A program made the position numbers and the translations under genes. Positions 11,385-19,625 of a stretch of 45,903 nt of DNA are shown here, piece after piece. The notes below the pieces were generated by a model. That model worked only from the letters and a program-made list of their open reading frames with translations. It did not search any database and had not been told where the DNA came from. Source of the stretch: Scenedesmus sp. ARA3 (Eukaryota; Chlorophyta; Chlorophyceae; Sphaeropleales; Scenedesmaceae); the NCBI GenBank assembly GCA_004335835.1, contig RWJK01000634.1, positions 1 through 45,903 on the forward strand, read 5' to 3'. Within the stretch, counting starts at the first letter, position 1, and each line of letters begins with the position of its first letter.

Positions 11385-14300
11385 TTCTGGTTGTGGCAGC
11401 ATATGCGTGAGAGACGGTGCATGTACAACAGCAGGTCAGTGATTGGCTGCATGTTCCTGGCGGCTGCTGCTGCTGCTGCTGCCTGCAGCTGGTGTGTGCC
11501 GGCCACAAGGTGCTGCCTGATGGCGTGCAGCTGCGCATCAGCGGCGGCAGGCTAGATCTGCCGCAGCTCACCCTGAAGCGCGAGTGGTTCAGCATGCTCA
11601 GCAACACCTGCAAGCTGCAGCTGCTGGATGTGGAGCAGCAGCAGCAGGAGGACGGACAGCAGCAGCAGCAGCAGCGGCGGCGCGCAAGTGACGAGTTCTT
11701 TGTGCGGCTGGCGCCGTATGCTGAGGAGCTGGAGCTGCTGCCTGCCGGGCGGCTGTTTGAGGGCGCGCTGGTGACGGCAAACTTTCACGCTGACTTGGGC
11801 CCAGTGGAGACGCGTCGCCTGCTGGTGAGGCGGCGCACTCACAGCACAGCAGCAAATATAGCAATCGCATCAGCTGCATCATGCTGCAGGCACACACACA
11901 TGGGGTATATTGAGATTCTGAGCTGCTTTCTATTGAGGCCGCTGACTGGGGGGCGGCAGAGATGCGGCGCCTGCTGGTGAGGCGGCGCACTGACGGTGTA
12001 GCGGCAGGCGGCAGCGAGCAACAGACAAAGCACATTGCATGATCATGATGTCGGCAGCATTCAGCCAGGGCTCGTAAGTACCCAATATATCCATCTTATC
12101 TTATCTTGCTCGCTGCAAAGCGCGCGACCCAACGTTCTGTGCCTGCTGCTGTCCTGCCACACGCGCGCAGAGGCACGACCTGCCGCAAGCTGCCAGCAGC
12201 AGCAGCACTGCCAGCCATGGCACCCTGGGCGCCTGGTCTCCCTGGCGCACCCGCAAGGACGGCCCACAGCAGCAGCAGCAGCAGCACTCGCCCGCTGCCG
12301 CCTCCGGCACCAGCAGCCGCGCGGCCGCGGCAGCAGCAGCAGCGGATCAGCAGGCGCGTGAAGGGACTGGCTTCCTGCACCCTCGTGGTTTGAGGCTGCA
12401 GGCGCCGCTTGTTGTGCGGCTGGGTGAGCCGCTGGTGCTTCACTTTGTGGCGCTGGACCTGGCGCGCTGCCCTGCGGCGCTGAGCGGGCAGCAGGCGGCG
12501 TGGATGGAGGCGCAGGGGGTCACTGTGGAGGGGCAGGGCGCTGCTGAAGGTGCGGAAAGGGCGCGGGGCTGTGTGCGTACAGTGACATGCGCAATCCAGA
12601 TGTGTTTCTCTTTGCCTGGATGGAGGCGCGCGGGATTACTGTAGAGGCAAAGCCGAGCGCTGCGGAAGGTGAGAGGGAACTGCGTTGGTGCTTCATTTTG
12701 TGGCGCTGGACCTGGCCCGCTGCCCCGTGGCGCTGAGCGGGCAGCATGCGGCCTGGATGGAGGCGCAGGGGGTCACTGTGGGGGCAGAACAGGGCGCTGT
12801 GAAAGGTGAGAGGCACGGGGGCTGTGTGCAATTAATGGTGAGCTTCTCCTCCTGCTTGGATGGAGGCGCATGGGATCACTGAGGCAGGGCGGGGCGCTGC
12901 GGAAGGTGCCGAGAGTGTGGTATGTGCTGCGGCAGCTGCATTTCTTCTGTGGTGCTTCACTTTGTGGCGCTGGACCTGGTGCGCTGCCCTGTGGCGCTGA
13001 GCGGGCAGCAGGCGGCCTGGATGGAGGCGCAGGGGCTGACCGTGGAAGCAGGGCCGGGCGCTGCTGAAGGTGAGGGGCGTTGGGGCTGTGTGCGTATGAT
13101 GATGTGTGCAGACCAGCTTTGGATGTGCTTCTCCTTGCAAGGATGTTGGCGCAGGGGCTGTCTGTGGAGGCAAGGCAGGGGCGCTGCGGCGGGTGAGGGG
13201 CGCGGAGCTTGATGCAGACCAGCTGTTGATATGCTTCTCCTTGCCCCACACAGTGCAGAAAGCGCTCCATTCTTGCTCATCAGCAGTTATCAGCGTGGCT
13301 ACCATTCCGCCCCACTAGCATGCCCCGCCACTGCTGCTGCTGCTGCTGCTGCGCTGCAGGCCCCACATTTGAGGTGACCGCCGAGGCATGGAGCTGGGCG
13401 CCCTCCCACCCCAGCCAGCAGCAGCAGCAGCAGCTGCCGCCAGGCCACCTGGGCGGCCTGATGGTCAACGCAGTCACCTGCAGGTTGACCGCAGGCAATG
13501 GCCCCGCCCTGCTGAAGCTGCACCTGCTGGGCAGTGCAGGAGAACCCACAGTGATGGAGCTGCCGCTTGTTGTTGAGGCGGGGCCTGTTGCTCCTGACGG
13601 CTTGTGGCTGCGGCAGGTGCAGCTGGAGCCACCACAGCAGGCTGCTGCTGCTGCTGCTGCTAGGGCTGGGGCTGGGCAGGTGCTGGATGTGAGGTTTGAG
13701 GGTGTGCTTCAGGACCGGGCCAGCTGGCAGTTCATGCCTGAGGTGAAGCAGGAGCCTGGAGCGGCAGCAGCAGCAGAGGAGGAGAGTGAAGAGGAAGAGG
13801 AGCAGCAAGGTGACCATGAGATGCAAGAGGCTGGCGATGGTGCTGCTGCAGAAGAAGAAGAGGCACCAGCGCCTGCAGCAGCAGCGGCACTGATCAAGCC
13901 TGATCCTGAGCAAGCACCTGCGCAACAGCAGCAGCAGCAGCCACGGCAGCAGCCTGAGTGCATAGAGCTCCTTGACTCCGACTCAGATGATGAGGTGGCA
14001 ATTGTGGACGACCCCCCTCCACCACCACAGCAGCAGCAGCAGCTGGTGCAGCAGCCGGCGCAGCAGCAGCCAATGCAGCCGGCTGTGCGCAGGCGCCGGC
14101 AGAAGCGGCTGACGGCGCGGCAGTGCCAGCTGGCGGCGCTGGACCCTGCTGCTGCTGCGCTGCTGTACAGCCTGCCTGCCCTGCCTGAGGGCAGCGTGGT
14201 GCGCTTAACTGTGCAGTTGCGGGATGCAGCAGGCCAGGAGATCTGCGCAGACAGGCCTGGCAAGCTGCGCCTGATGCACCACAGGGGCTGGCAGCAGCAG

Positions 14301-14787
14301 CAACAGCAGCAGGGGGTGGCAGAAGAGGTGCAGCTGGTGCCTGTTAGCAGAGGGAAAGTAGAGCTGCAGCTGCGCATTGGCATAGGCGATGCCTGGCTAG
14401 GGGAGCAGCTCTTTGAGGTGGCGCCTGCAGCACCCATAACACAGCTAGCAGCAGCAGCAGCAGGAGCAGCAGGCAGTGAGCTGGCCAAGGCATTGCCGCT
14501 GCTGCTGCGGTTGCGGGTGGTGCGTGGCAACCATCCCAGCAGCCTACAGCTCAAAAAGGGCCCGGCAGCAGCAGCAGCAGGTGGCTTGCTGGTTAGCGCT
14601 GGCGAGGCGGCAGCAGCGGCTGCGCCTGCAGATGTGCTGCAGCAGTACACAGCTGACAGCATCAGCGCCTCTCTGGGCAGTTGCCAGCTGCATGGCGGTA
14701 CAGCAGCAGCAGCAGCAGCAGCAGCAGCAATAGCTGGTGTGACCGCTGACGTATTTGTGCTGCAGCTGCCGGATGAAGCCACACCAC

Positions 14788-14876
<89 letters not shown>

Positions 14877-15007
14877 GCAGCGGCAGCGGCGCTGCCCTGT
14901 GAGCTGCCTGGGTTCAGCGTGGGCGTTGCTGCCAGGGACGGCCAGCCGCTGCCGCTGCATGGGCTGGGCCAGCTGCAGCTGCAGCTGCTGAGGTGGCAGC
15001 CGTCACT

Positions 15008-15039
<32 letters not shown>

Positions 15040-15185
15040 GTGAGGAGCTAGACCCAGCCAGCTGCTGGGTGGAAGTGCCGGGCTGCAGTGTGCAGGTGGC
15101 GGCCACGCTGCCAGCAGCTCCTGCTGCTGCTGCTGCTGCTGCTGCTCCTGCTGCTACCGGTGATGAGGCGGAACATGCGGATGAC

Positions 15186-15221
<36 letters not shown>

Positions 15222-18200
15222 ATGGAGCCGGTGTTTGTGGTTGAGCCTGGCTGTGTGGAGCTGCCGCGGCAGGCAGGGCTGTACAAGCTGGCAGCAGCGT
15301 ACACGGCGCAGCAGCAGCAGCAGCAGCGTGGCAGGGCGGCACCAGGTGGGTTGCATTGGGAGGAAGCCGGGCAGGCCCTGCATCCTAGCGGCTAGTGCAG
15401 CCAGTATGCCACCTCCTGGCATAGGCAAGGCTGGCTACTTGTCTGTTGTCTTTACTAACACCATGAAACACTACATCTACAACAATTCACTGCTGGGCCC
15501 CACAACAGCCAGCCAACCGACTCCACCACGCTGCACCTAGTTACCTGCGCTGTGCTGCCATGCTGCACTGCCTTCCGCTGCCTGCAGGCCCCCTGCTGGC
15601 ACCGCTGGACATCGGTCCCTTCCTGCTGCTGCCAGCTGCCCCCTGCCGCCTCGTGAAAGGCAGCGCCTCAAACCAGCAGCAGCAGCAGCAGCAGCAGCAG
15701 GGTGCAGCTCCCAGCCCGTCAGCCAGGCGGGTTTCTGCAGGCAGGCGCGGCAAGGGGCCCACCATGCAGCGGCCGCCAGCCGCCGCTGCTGCTGCTGCCA
15801 ACTCAATCACACCAACAACAGCAGCAGCAGCAGCAGCAGGTGAGGCGAGTGTGGTGCTGCTGGAGAACGTTGGCAGTAAGCAGTGGCCTGGTGAGGTGCT
15901 GACACTGCAGGATGCATGGGGCAACGCCTGCAGAGCTGCTGCTGCACGCATAGCAGCAGCAGCAGCAGCAGCAGCAGGAGTGGCAAAGGCTGCAGAAGAG
16001 GAGGAGGCAGGCGATGATGCTGTTGCTGGCTTCCTGCCCACGCCTGTGAGGAGCCTACTGTCTGCCATTGTGGCGCTGCCAACAGACAGCAGCAGCCCAC
16101 AGGGCCAGCCGCCCCCAGCAAAGCGGCTGCGAGCGGCTGACGGCGGCGGCGTGCCTGGCCCTGGCGCTGCTGCTGCTGCTGCTGCTGGTGGTGGGGAGTG
16201 GCGGCTGCAGCTGCAGCTGGCGCAGGGGCAGCGCCCGCGCAGGAGCGATGGATCTGGCAGCAGCAATCATCATCATCAGCAGCAGCAGCGGCATGTTGTG
16301 CTGGAGGCTGCGTTTGACTCTGAAGGCTGCTGCAGGCTGGCGGCTGTGACCCTGGAGAGCCTGGGTATAGCCAGCACGGGCGAGTTTGCGCTGTATGCTG
16401 TTGCGACGAGGGCAGGTGGCGGCAGTGACAAGCAGGTACGTAGACCAGTGCAGTTTTGCTGCTGGGCTTTGGCTGCTGAGTTAGTTTCTGGGCCTGCTGT
16501 GCTGCGGTTGCCAGTGCTCAGTAAGGTCGCGTTCGCACACAGCAGCCCTTGTCCTGTGTTTTGTTCAGGATGCAAGGTCTCAGCCACGCATGGTGCTTGC
16601 AGCAGCCACCAAAAAATGGCTTGGGCATACCGACATGAACAGGTCGCTGTAAAGTCCTCTGACGCCGATGTGTCTCACCTGCTGCTGTGCTGCCTCTGGA
16701 TGAACCGGACCCTGCCCGGCGCCTGCTGTATTCGCAGCTGCCTGAGCTGCTGCTGGCGCGCTACCACGTGGAGAACCTGCGCCGCCGTGCAACCCTGGCC
16801 ACGCAGCGCGAGCAGCTGCACGGAAGGGTCAGCAGCCTGGCCAGCGCCCTGCGCGGCGCGCAGCAGCGGCTGGAGCAGCAGCAGCAGCAGCGCGACCTGC
16901 TGCAGCACCAGCTCGGCGAGGTGCAGCAAGCTTTGGGTGCAGCAGCAGCAGCGGCAGCCAACTTGCGGGAGGCAGCGCAGCTCGCGGCTCAGCAGGCGCC
17001 TGTGCAGAATGCGCCGGCGCGGCCGCTGCCACGCATTGGCCCGCCGCCGCAGATCGCGCCGCCGCTACATGTCGGGCTGCTGCTGCTGCACCCCCGTGTG
17101 GTTGTCAACCCTCAGCAGCTGCAGCCTGCGCCGCAGGACCGCATCAACCACCTGCTGGGCAACAGCAGCGCCCTCGTGCAGCAGTTGATTGAGGCGGGGG
17201 ATGCGTTGGCACCTCTGGTGACACTCGGCGCGGCTGAGTGCCCGGATGTGGCTCGTGCACTGGCTGGCTTTGTGGGCCAGCGTGACTTGGCCACTCTGGT
17301 GGCTGCAACGCCGGCAGGAGCGCACGCGCTGCGGCAGTGAGTGCATCGCTTGGCAAGCTCGGGTGCATGCTAGCGTGTATGTGGCGAAGCTGCCTGGGCA
17401 TGCGTTGCTGGTGCTTGTTAGTTCTACAGATGCTCTGGTTGCAAGTCACCGCGGCGGATGTCAACTCCTGCTTGCAACACAATTGCCGACGTGTGCTGTG
17501 GCACAATCGCCTGCTCCTCTGCAGGGCGCGCGTGCCGTGCTTCAACCTGTCTCAGAACGAGGCTGGATGGCTCCTCCTGCTGCCAACCCATGCCAACATG
17601 TGTTGTTTCCGCATCTGCCTGTACTGCAGGGCGCGCGTGCAGTGCTTCAACCTGTCTCAGAACGAGGCCGTGCAGTACTTCAACTACGCCCCGCACCTGC
17701 ACGACCCCAACCAGCAGCGCCGCCAAGCCTCCCTGCAGCACGCGCTACAGCACGCCGGCCGCGCTGCATGGATGATCCAGCACCCCCAGCAGCTGGTGCC
17801 GCCCAGCAGGGACCTTGCGGCGCTGCTGCAGGGCGTGCTGCGCTGGGAGGGCTACCACCCCCAGGAGGGCTTTGTGGGCTTTGGCATCAACCTGTTGAGG
17901 CTGAGCTCGGAGCAGCTGCGCTTCAGTGTAGCAGTGCGCGGCACGCCGAACAACAACAATGGTGAGGCGCGTGGCAGCAGAGCTGCGTCTCTGTTTTGGG
18001 GTATGTAGTATCCATGTACAGCTGCTGACGCTGGCTACGAATACGCGGCAGCTTGAGGCAGTCACGCACGTCTGAATCCAACGTAACGTGGCTGACTACG
18101 GGTGCCCGCGTGTTGCTGAGTAGTTTCGCCGCAGCGGAGATGCCCGGCAGGGTGGGCCCTCAGTCTAGCTGCTTGCAGACGTGCTCAACACACACTGCTT

Positions 18201-19625
18201 GCACTCCGCATCATTGCCGCATCCTTGGCGCTGGCAGCTCCGGCCACCTTTCCTCTTTTGCTGTGCGTGTGCTGCAGGCGAGCGGCTGCGCTTTGCGCCC
18301 AATGCGCCGCCGCTGCGGCTTGGGCTGCGGCACACGATGTGGGCCAAGGCGCTGTCCAACCTGCTGCTGTTTGAGAGTGAGGCGGCCATCCAGAGCTTCA
18401 GGGAGCGGCTGGGGGCAGCAGGCAGGGCGCTTCCGGGGTGAGTTGCTGCTGGCAGAAGAAGTTTGGTTGTTGGAAGTACTGGTCGGAGGCCTGCGGCATC
18501 ACCATCGCTGGCTGCTAATTTCATCTGATTAGCGCTGTGTTCCGCCTGCCTGCCTGCCAGCCAGCCGGCCTTCCTGCCTGTTTGTGCGCGGCTGCTGGTT
18601 CCCTCCGTCGCTGGCTGAGGCTCATTGCGCACATCTGATGAACGCTGACCTCTGCCTGCCTGCCTGTCCACCTGCCTGCTCCCCTGCAGCTGGGTGAAGC
18701 TCATCGCGCTGGACGGCTCCACCTTCAACATGCTGACACCACATCTAATGATTTCTATAGTTTGCCTGCCTGCCTGCCTGCCTGCCTCTCTGTGCGCGGC
18801 TGCTGTGTTCCTCCGCAGCTGGGTCATGCTCATTGCGCACATGTGGTGATCGCTGCTCTCTGCCTGCCTGCCTGCTCCCCCGCAGCTGGGTGAAGCTCAT
18901 CGCGCTGGACGGGTCCACCTTCAACATGCGCGCCATGATGGAGGGCGTGGCCCTGGGCATGCCAGGCCCGGGCAGCCTCGTGTTTGGCGGCGTGGGCCAG
19001 GAGGAGGCGCTGCCCAGCAGGCCGGCGGCGCTGGCGGCAGCAGCAGCAGCAGCGGCGGGCCCGCTGGACCTGCGGCTGCGGCACGCCATGGTGAGATGGC
19101 GTGGGGTTGCTGCTATGAGGCAGTGCGGCTGTTTGTTATGGTGTGGTGCGGTGAGCCAGCTGCCTGGCGGTGCCTTGAACGGCAGGGGATGGGAGCGGCT
19201 GCTGATGAAGATCTTGCCTGATTATGTGTTCCATGCACCCCTGCTCAACACGTTGGCTCCAGCTATACTCATCAACTGCGGAAAAAGCAACACTGTTTAT
19301 GCATTAGTGCAAACTAAGTACAAGCAATTCGTTCTTATACAAGCATTGTAGATGCTAGCAATGTGGTAACTGAGTGCTGCTTTGACCACCTGCCCCGGCT
19401 GTATGTTGCTGCTCGCAGGGCCTGGCGCAGCAGCTGCAGAATGCGCAGCAGGAGCAGGAGCAGCGGCAGGGCGAGCAGCAGCAGAGGCAGAGGGAGCTGC
19501 GACAAGCGCAAGCAGCTGTGGCCGCTGCAGAAGAGGCGCTGGCGGCTGCGCAGCAGCAGCAGGCAGATGAGCTGCCGCAGCTGCAGGACAGCATGCGGAG
19601 GGTAGATGCGGAGCTGCAGGAGTGA
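110..19625 (+). CDS. GMI1/SMCHD1-like SMC-hinge protein, 5'-partial, about 30 exons
   Basis: One large multi-exon gene. The start codon and any N-terminal GHKL ATPase domain lie left of the window. The family call rests on the last 600 or so residues, which follow the DMS3/GMI1/SMCHD1 hinge order: a RINHLLGN...LVTLG segment, the GFVGFGINLLRLSSEQL stretch, the LRHTMWAKALSNLLLFES helix, then the VKLIALDGSTF strand. A heptad-like Gln/Glu-rich tail ends the protein. Known family members act in chromatin silencing (SMCHD1, DMS3) or recombination repair (GMI1), so a nuclear chromatin role is likely but inferred. Better-supported exons: 110-246, 1295-1547, 1993-2166, 2402-2689, 2849-2934, 3293-3469, 4135-4274, 5079-5305, 5840-5976, 6342-6489, 6886-7008, 7214-7380, 7821-7994, 8489-8869, 9348-9602, 9778-9931, 10448-10551, 10922-11075, 11489-11824, 12171-12549, 13360-15345, 15588-16435, about 16686-17336, 17630-17961, 18278-18437, 18886-19090 and 19419-19625. 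At about 2,950 codons in the window it exceeds SMCHD1 (about 2,000 aa), mainly through homopolymer insertions. Confidence 0.72.
410..436 (+). repeat. Echo of the exon 110-246 interior
   Basis: A stretch reading GAGATCGAGGTGGCGGGG, followed by a CTGAAG-type end, repeats bases 168-194 of the upstream exon with a few substitutions. It lies in the following intron and is not needed for the coding frame. Confidence 0.6.
1196..1225 (+). repeat. Echo of the start of exon 1295-1547
   Basis: GCCGCCGCGGCTGGCGGCCA (about 1200-1219) duplicates the first part of the exon starting near 1295 (CACCGCCGCGGCTGGCGGCT), about 100 bp upstream. Confidence 0.6.
1870..1925 (+). repeat. Echo of the 5' part of exon 1993-2166, with its own CTG tract and acceptor
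   Basis: A complete (CTG)nCAG acceptor is followed by CCAGCGCAGCAAGCC and on through the GACAGCGCTGAGCT segment, matching 1993-2045. Both copies are spliceable in principle. The downstream copy continues as a full exon (LFPIWAGRLIPEAP), while the upstream copy runs into unrelated sequence. Confidence 0.75.
3221..3292 (+). repeat. (CTG)n tract abutting the acceptor of exon 3293-3469
   Basis: More than 20 CTG units, interrupted once by CCG, ending in CTGCAG. There is no AG dinucleotide inside the tract, so the terminal CAG is the first usable acceptor after it. Confidence 0.85.
3745..4134 (+). repeat. Three echo copies of the 5' end of exon 4135-4274
   Basis: Copies at about 3793-3850, 3902-3960 and 4011-4068 each contain a CTGCAG acceptor and the exon's opening CAAGAG...GCTGCTGGGCGAGT...CCTAC, plus the upstream intron words (CTCTGCCTTGTGTGCTG). 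Spacing to the next copy is about 109, 109 and 117 bp. The fourth copy, from 4135, is the one that continues as coding sequence (SKSPAAALLGESPAAY). All four retain an open frame over the shared part. Confidence 0.85.
4135..7380 (+). CDS. Middle exon block 1 of the hinge protein
   Basis: Exons 4135-4274, 5079-5305, 5840-5976, 6342-6489, 6886-7008 and 7214-7380 join in consistent phase. The joins are: Ser codon split 1+2 at 4274/5079, phase 0 at 5305/5840, Val split 2+1 at 5976/6342, phase 0 at 6489/6886 and at 7008/7214, and Arg split 2+1 at 7380/7821. The peptides are short beta-rich stretches such as AYRVIVCFEELGPDSG, LMYNSTRLHWTLACNG and YCLSVLPDGTWIPEPL. This resembles the extended beta-sandwich region between ATPase and hinge in SMCHD1-type proteins, but that is inference from position and composition. 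Several neighbouring introns carry degenerate copies of these exon ends. Confidence 0.68.
4350..4975 (+). repeat. Six echo copies of the 3' end of exon 4135-4274
   Basis: Copies near 4350-4400, 4449-4514, 4582-4645, 4693-4740, 4820-4872 and 4924-4972 repeat the CACCGCGTGATGCTGCG...GAGTGGACGCCGCCCTGG segment and often the donor context (GCAAAGTAAG). Spacing is about 92-132 bp. Divergence grows with distance, and the last two copies have lost the reading. Confidence 0.85.
5601..5785 (+). repeat. Two echo copies of the 5' end of exon 5840-5976
   Basis: Copies at 5601-5635 and 5713-5785 each carry GTGCTGCAG-type acceptors followed by GTGCC(A/G)GAGCAGCTCACGG. Spacing to the true exon is about 112 and 120 bp. 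The second copy extends through ACTGCCGGCAATGCCCTGGC, so it is longer and closer to the exon. Confidence 0.85.
6549..6616 (+). repeat. Echo of the 3' end of exon 6342-6489
   Basis: The segment beginning TGCCTCAGCGTGCTGCCAGA and running to the ACTCAAGTTCAGG end repeats the last part of the exon about 120 bp downstream. A GT follows at the corresponding position, so it could act as an alternative donor or a cryptic exon end. Confidence 0.8.
6776..6885 (+). repeat. Interrupted (CTG)n block abutting the acceptor of exon 6886-7008
   Basis: Two long CTG stretches, with CCG interruptions, end in TGCTGCCAG at the splice site. This is one of the largest intronic triplet blocks in the window. Confidence 0.85.
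7664..7740 (+). repeat. Echo of the 5' end of exon 7821-7994
   Basis: CGCCTGTCCCCGCAG followed by GCTGGCGCAGCAGCGGCTGG repeats the acceptor and exon start located about 140 bp downstream. It diverges after CACGCCACGCACTAG, which would give an early stop if the upstream acceptor were used. Confidence 0.8.
7821..12549 (+). CDS. Middle exon block 2 of the hinge protein
   Basis: Exons 7821-7994, 8489-8869, 9348-9602, 9778-9931, 10448-10551, 10922-11075, 11489-11824 and 12171-12549 join in phase throughout. Segments include LLLPKLLVLDAEGNTTDI, ETAMLTVQLWPGPQLP, VDVFITPDGVVLRSKNEAG and LSLSGISVQYCDENDL. These read as repeated beta-strand pairs with 'PDGV' or 'DAEGN' turns, consistent with tandem Ig-like folds (inference). 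8489-8869 carries an Ala run then a basic Gly-rich stretch (ASRKGGGSGARRGRAAGGG). 11489-11824 carries two Gln runs. The exon at 12171 opens with a low-complexity Ser/Gln/Ala stretch before the ordered part starting VVRLGEPLVLHFVALDL. Confidence 0.68.
7995..8255 (+). repeat. Echoed exon end plus donor plus CTG tract after exon 7821-7994
   Basis: The exon end (TTTGTGGCCAGCGGGCCGCC... to GAGGGGTGAGC), its donor and the following (CTG)n tract appear twice, at about 7945-8034 and 8157-8255. The CTG tract is part of the duplicated unit, and the two tracts now differ in length. Confidence 0.8.
9190..9330. other. AT-rich island inside an intron of a GC-rich gene
   Basis: About 140 bp rich in A and T, with small palindromes (GTAATTTGAATTAC; AGGAAATATATTTTTCCT). 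It contrasts sharply with its surroundings. It could be inserted organelle DNA, a small mobile element, or simply an AT-rich intron segment. No coding frame is convincing. Confidence 0.4.
10006..10051 (+). repeat. Echo of the 3' end of exon 9778-9931
   Basis: CCTACGAGGCCAGGCGGGA and on to GGGCAAGCCGGTGAGC repeats the exon end with its GTGAG donor about 117 bp downstream. A shorter trace, TGCAAGCCAGTGAGTGGC, follows near 10152. Confidence 0.8.
11139..11217. repeat. 9-10 bp minisatellite, consensus CAATGACTGG
   Basis: About eight imperfect units of (C/T)AATGACTGG-like sequence lie within the intron after exon 10922-11075. It is distinct from the triplet repeats and the junction echoes. Confidence 0.85.
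11317..11381 (+). repeat. Uninterrupted (CTG)n tract of about 20 units in an intron
   Basis: A long, pure CTG run lies about 110 bp upstream of the acceptor at 11488. A second, shorter CTG tract abuts that acceptor. Because it is pure, this tract is a good candidate for length polymorphism. Confidence 0.9.
11960..11992 (+). repeat. Echo of the 3' end of exon 11489-11824
   Basis: CGCCTGCTGGTGAGGCGGCG recurs about 160 bp downstream of the exon end and includes the donor. Confidence 0.7.
12602..13195 (+). repeat. Five echo copies of the 3' end of exon 12171-12549
   Basis: Copies of TGGATGGAGGCGCAGGGGGT...GCTG(A/C)(A/G)G plus GTGAG-type donors begin near 12619, 12754, 12857, 13019 and 13140 (original near 12501). 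The second and fourth are long forms that reach back to CTTCA(C/T)TTTGTGGCGCTGG, giving long-form spacing of about 250-265 bp. The alternation suggests that a two-copy unit was itself duplicated. The intron to exon 13360 is thus made largely of these copies. Confidence 0.85.
13360..15345 (+). CDS. Giant 1,986-nt exon of the hinge protein with polyQ/polyA runs and SUMO-type motifs
   Basis: The exon opens at a CTGCTGCGCTGCAG acceptor (split Gly codon, 1+2) and closes at a GTGGGT donor, again phase 1. Ordered stretches such as GPTFEVTAEAWSWAP and LRLMHHRGWQ alternate with Gln runs (CAG/CAA) and Ala runs (GCA). The longest Ala run, about 14785-14890, covers roughly 33 residues. From about 13742 come VKQEPG (a PsiKxE SUMO-acceptor consensus), long Asp/Glu runs, LIKPDPEQ (PsiKxD), and then CIELLDSDSDDEVAIVDD, which has the layout of a SUMO-interacting motif (hydrophobic core, then Ser/acidic tail). 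A 531-codon antisense open frame spans 15304-13709 but is only the complement of the same repeats. Confidence 0.75.
14785..14890 (+). repeat. Exonic (CAG)n tract read as poly-Ala
   Basis: About 33 GCA/GCG codons (CAG repeat read in the GCA frame) lie inside the giant exon. Elsewhere in the same exon CAG is read as Gln, and in the neighbouring carrier gene as Ser (AGC). The repeat is therefore translated in all three frames across the window. Confidence 0.85.
15588..16435 (+). CDS. Hinge-protein exon with a putative nuclear localisation signal
   Basis: Joined to the preceding exon through a split Gly codon and ending in phase 0 at a GTACGT donor. It encodes GPLLAPLDIGPFLLLPAA, low-complexity Gln/Ala segments, an ordered stretch (ASVVLLENVGSKQWPGEVL), a basic cluster PPAKRLRA that could be a monopartite nuclear localisation signal, and a closing beta-rich stretch ending ASTGEFALYAVATRAGG. 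Ala runs use GCA and GCT codons in separate blocks, so both strands of the triplet repeat are represented here. The same residue class is therefore tolerated regardless of repeat orientation. Confidence 0.7.
16686..19090 (+). CDS. SMC-hinge-like domain exons
   Basis: Exon about 16686-17336 opens with VLPLDEPDPARRLLYSQL, then an Arg/Gln/Leu-rich coiled coil (ENLRRRATLATQREQLHG onward), then the hinge start around DRINHLLGNSSALVQQL. 17630-17961 (split Gln codon) continues ARVQCFNLSQNEAVQYF and later GFVGFGINLLRLSSEQL. 18278-18437 carries LRLGLRHTMWAKALSNLLLF. 18886-19090 carries WVKLIALDGSTFNMRAM. The order and spacing match my recollection of plant DMS3/GMI1 hinges, where a GF.GYAVNM segment precedes LRETLFYGLF and then AVSLDG. 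The acceptor for the first exon is unusual: there is no AG between the in-frame TGA at 16660 and the start of the readable frame near 16687. Confidence 0.75.
17511..17565 (+). repeat. Echo of the 5' end of exon 17630-17961
   Basis: CTCTGCAGGGCGCGCGTGC followed by TTCAACCTGTCTCAGAACGA repeats the acceptor and exon start about 117 bp upstream of the real exon. Confidence 0.8.
18605..18850 (+). repeat. Three echo copies of the start of exon 18886-19090, with TGCC-rich spacers
   Basis: CGCTGGCTGAGGCTCAT (about 18608), CAGCTGGGTGAAGCTCATCG (about 18688, extending through the Asp-Gly-Ser-Thr-Phe-Asn-Met codons) and CAGCTGGGTCATGCTCATTG (about 18817) precede the true exon. (TGCC)n tetranucleotide runs near 18545-18570, 18651-18668 and 18763-18786 separate them. 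Confidence 0.75.
19419..19625 (+). CDS. C-terminal coiled-coil exon and stop codon of the hinge protein
   Basis: A phase-0 exon of 68 codons plus TGA. It is almost entirely Gln, Glu, Ala, Arg and Leu (for example LAQQLQNAQQEQEQRQ, later LPQLQDSMRRVDAELQE), a strong coiled-coil composition. In SMC-hinge proteins the hinge is flanked by coiled coils, so this fits. The preceding exon also ends in phase 0 (19090, GTGAGA donor). Confidence 0.72.
   Translation, partial: GLAQQLQNAQQEQEQRQGEQQQRQRELRQAQAAVAAAEEALAAAQQQQADELPQLQDSMRRVDAELQE

Noticed and set aside
13709..15304. 531-codon open frame on the minus strand
   Set aside because: It is the complement of the giant plus-strand exon. Its poly-Cys/Ala/Ser content follows from CAG repeats, and the plus frame joins in phase with both neighbours.
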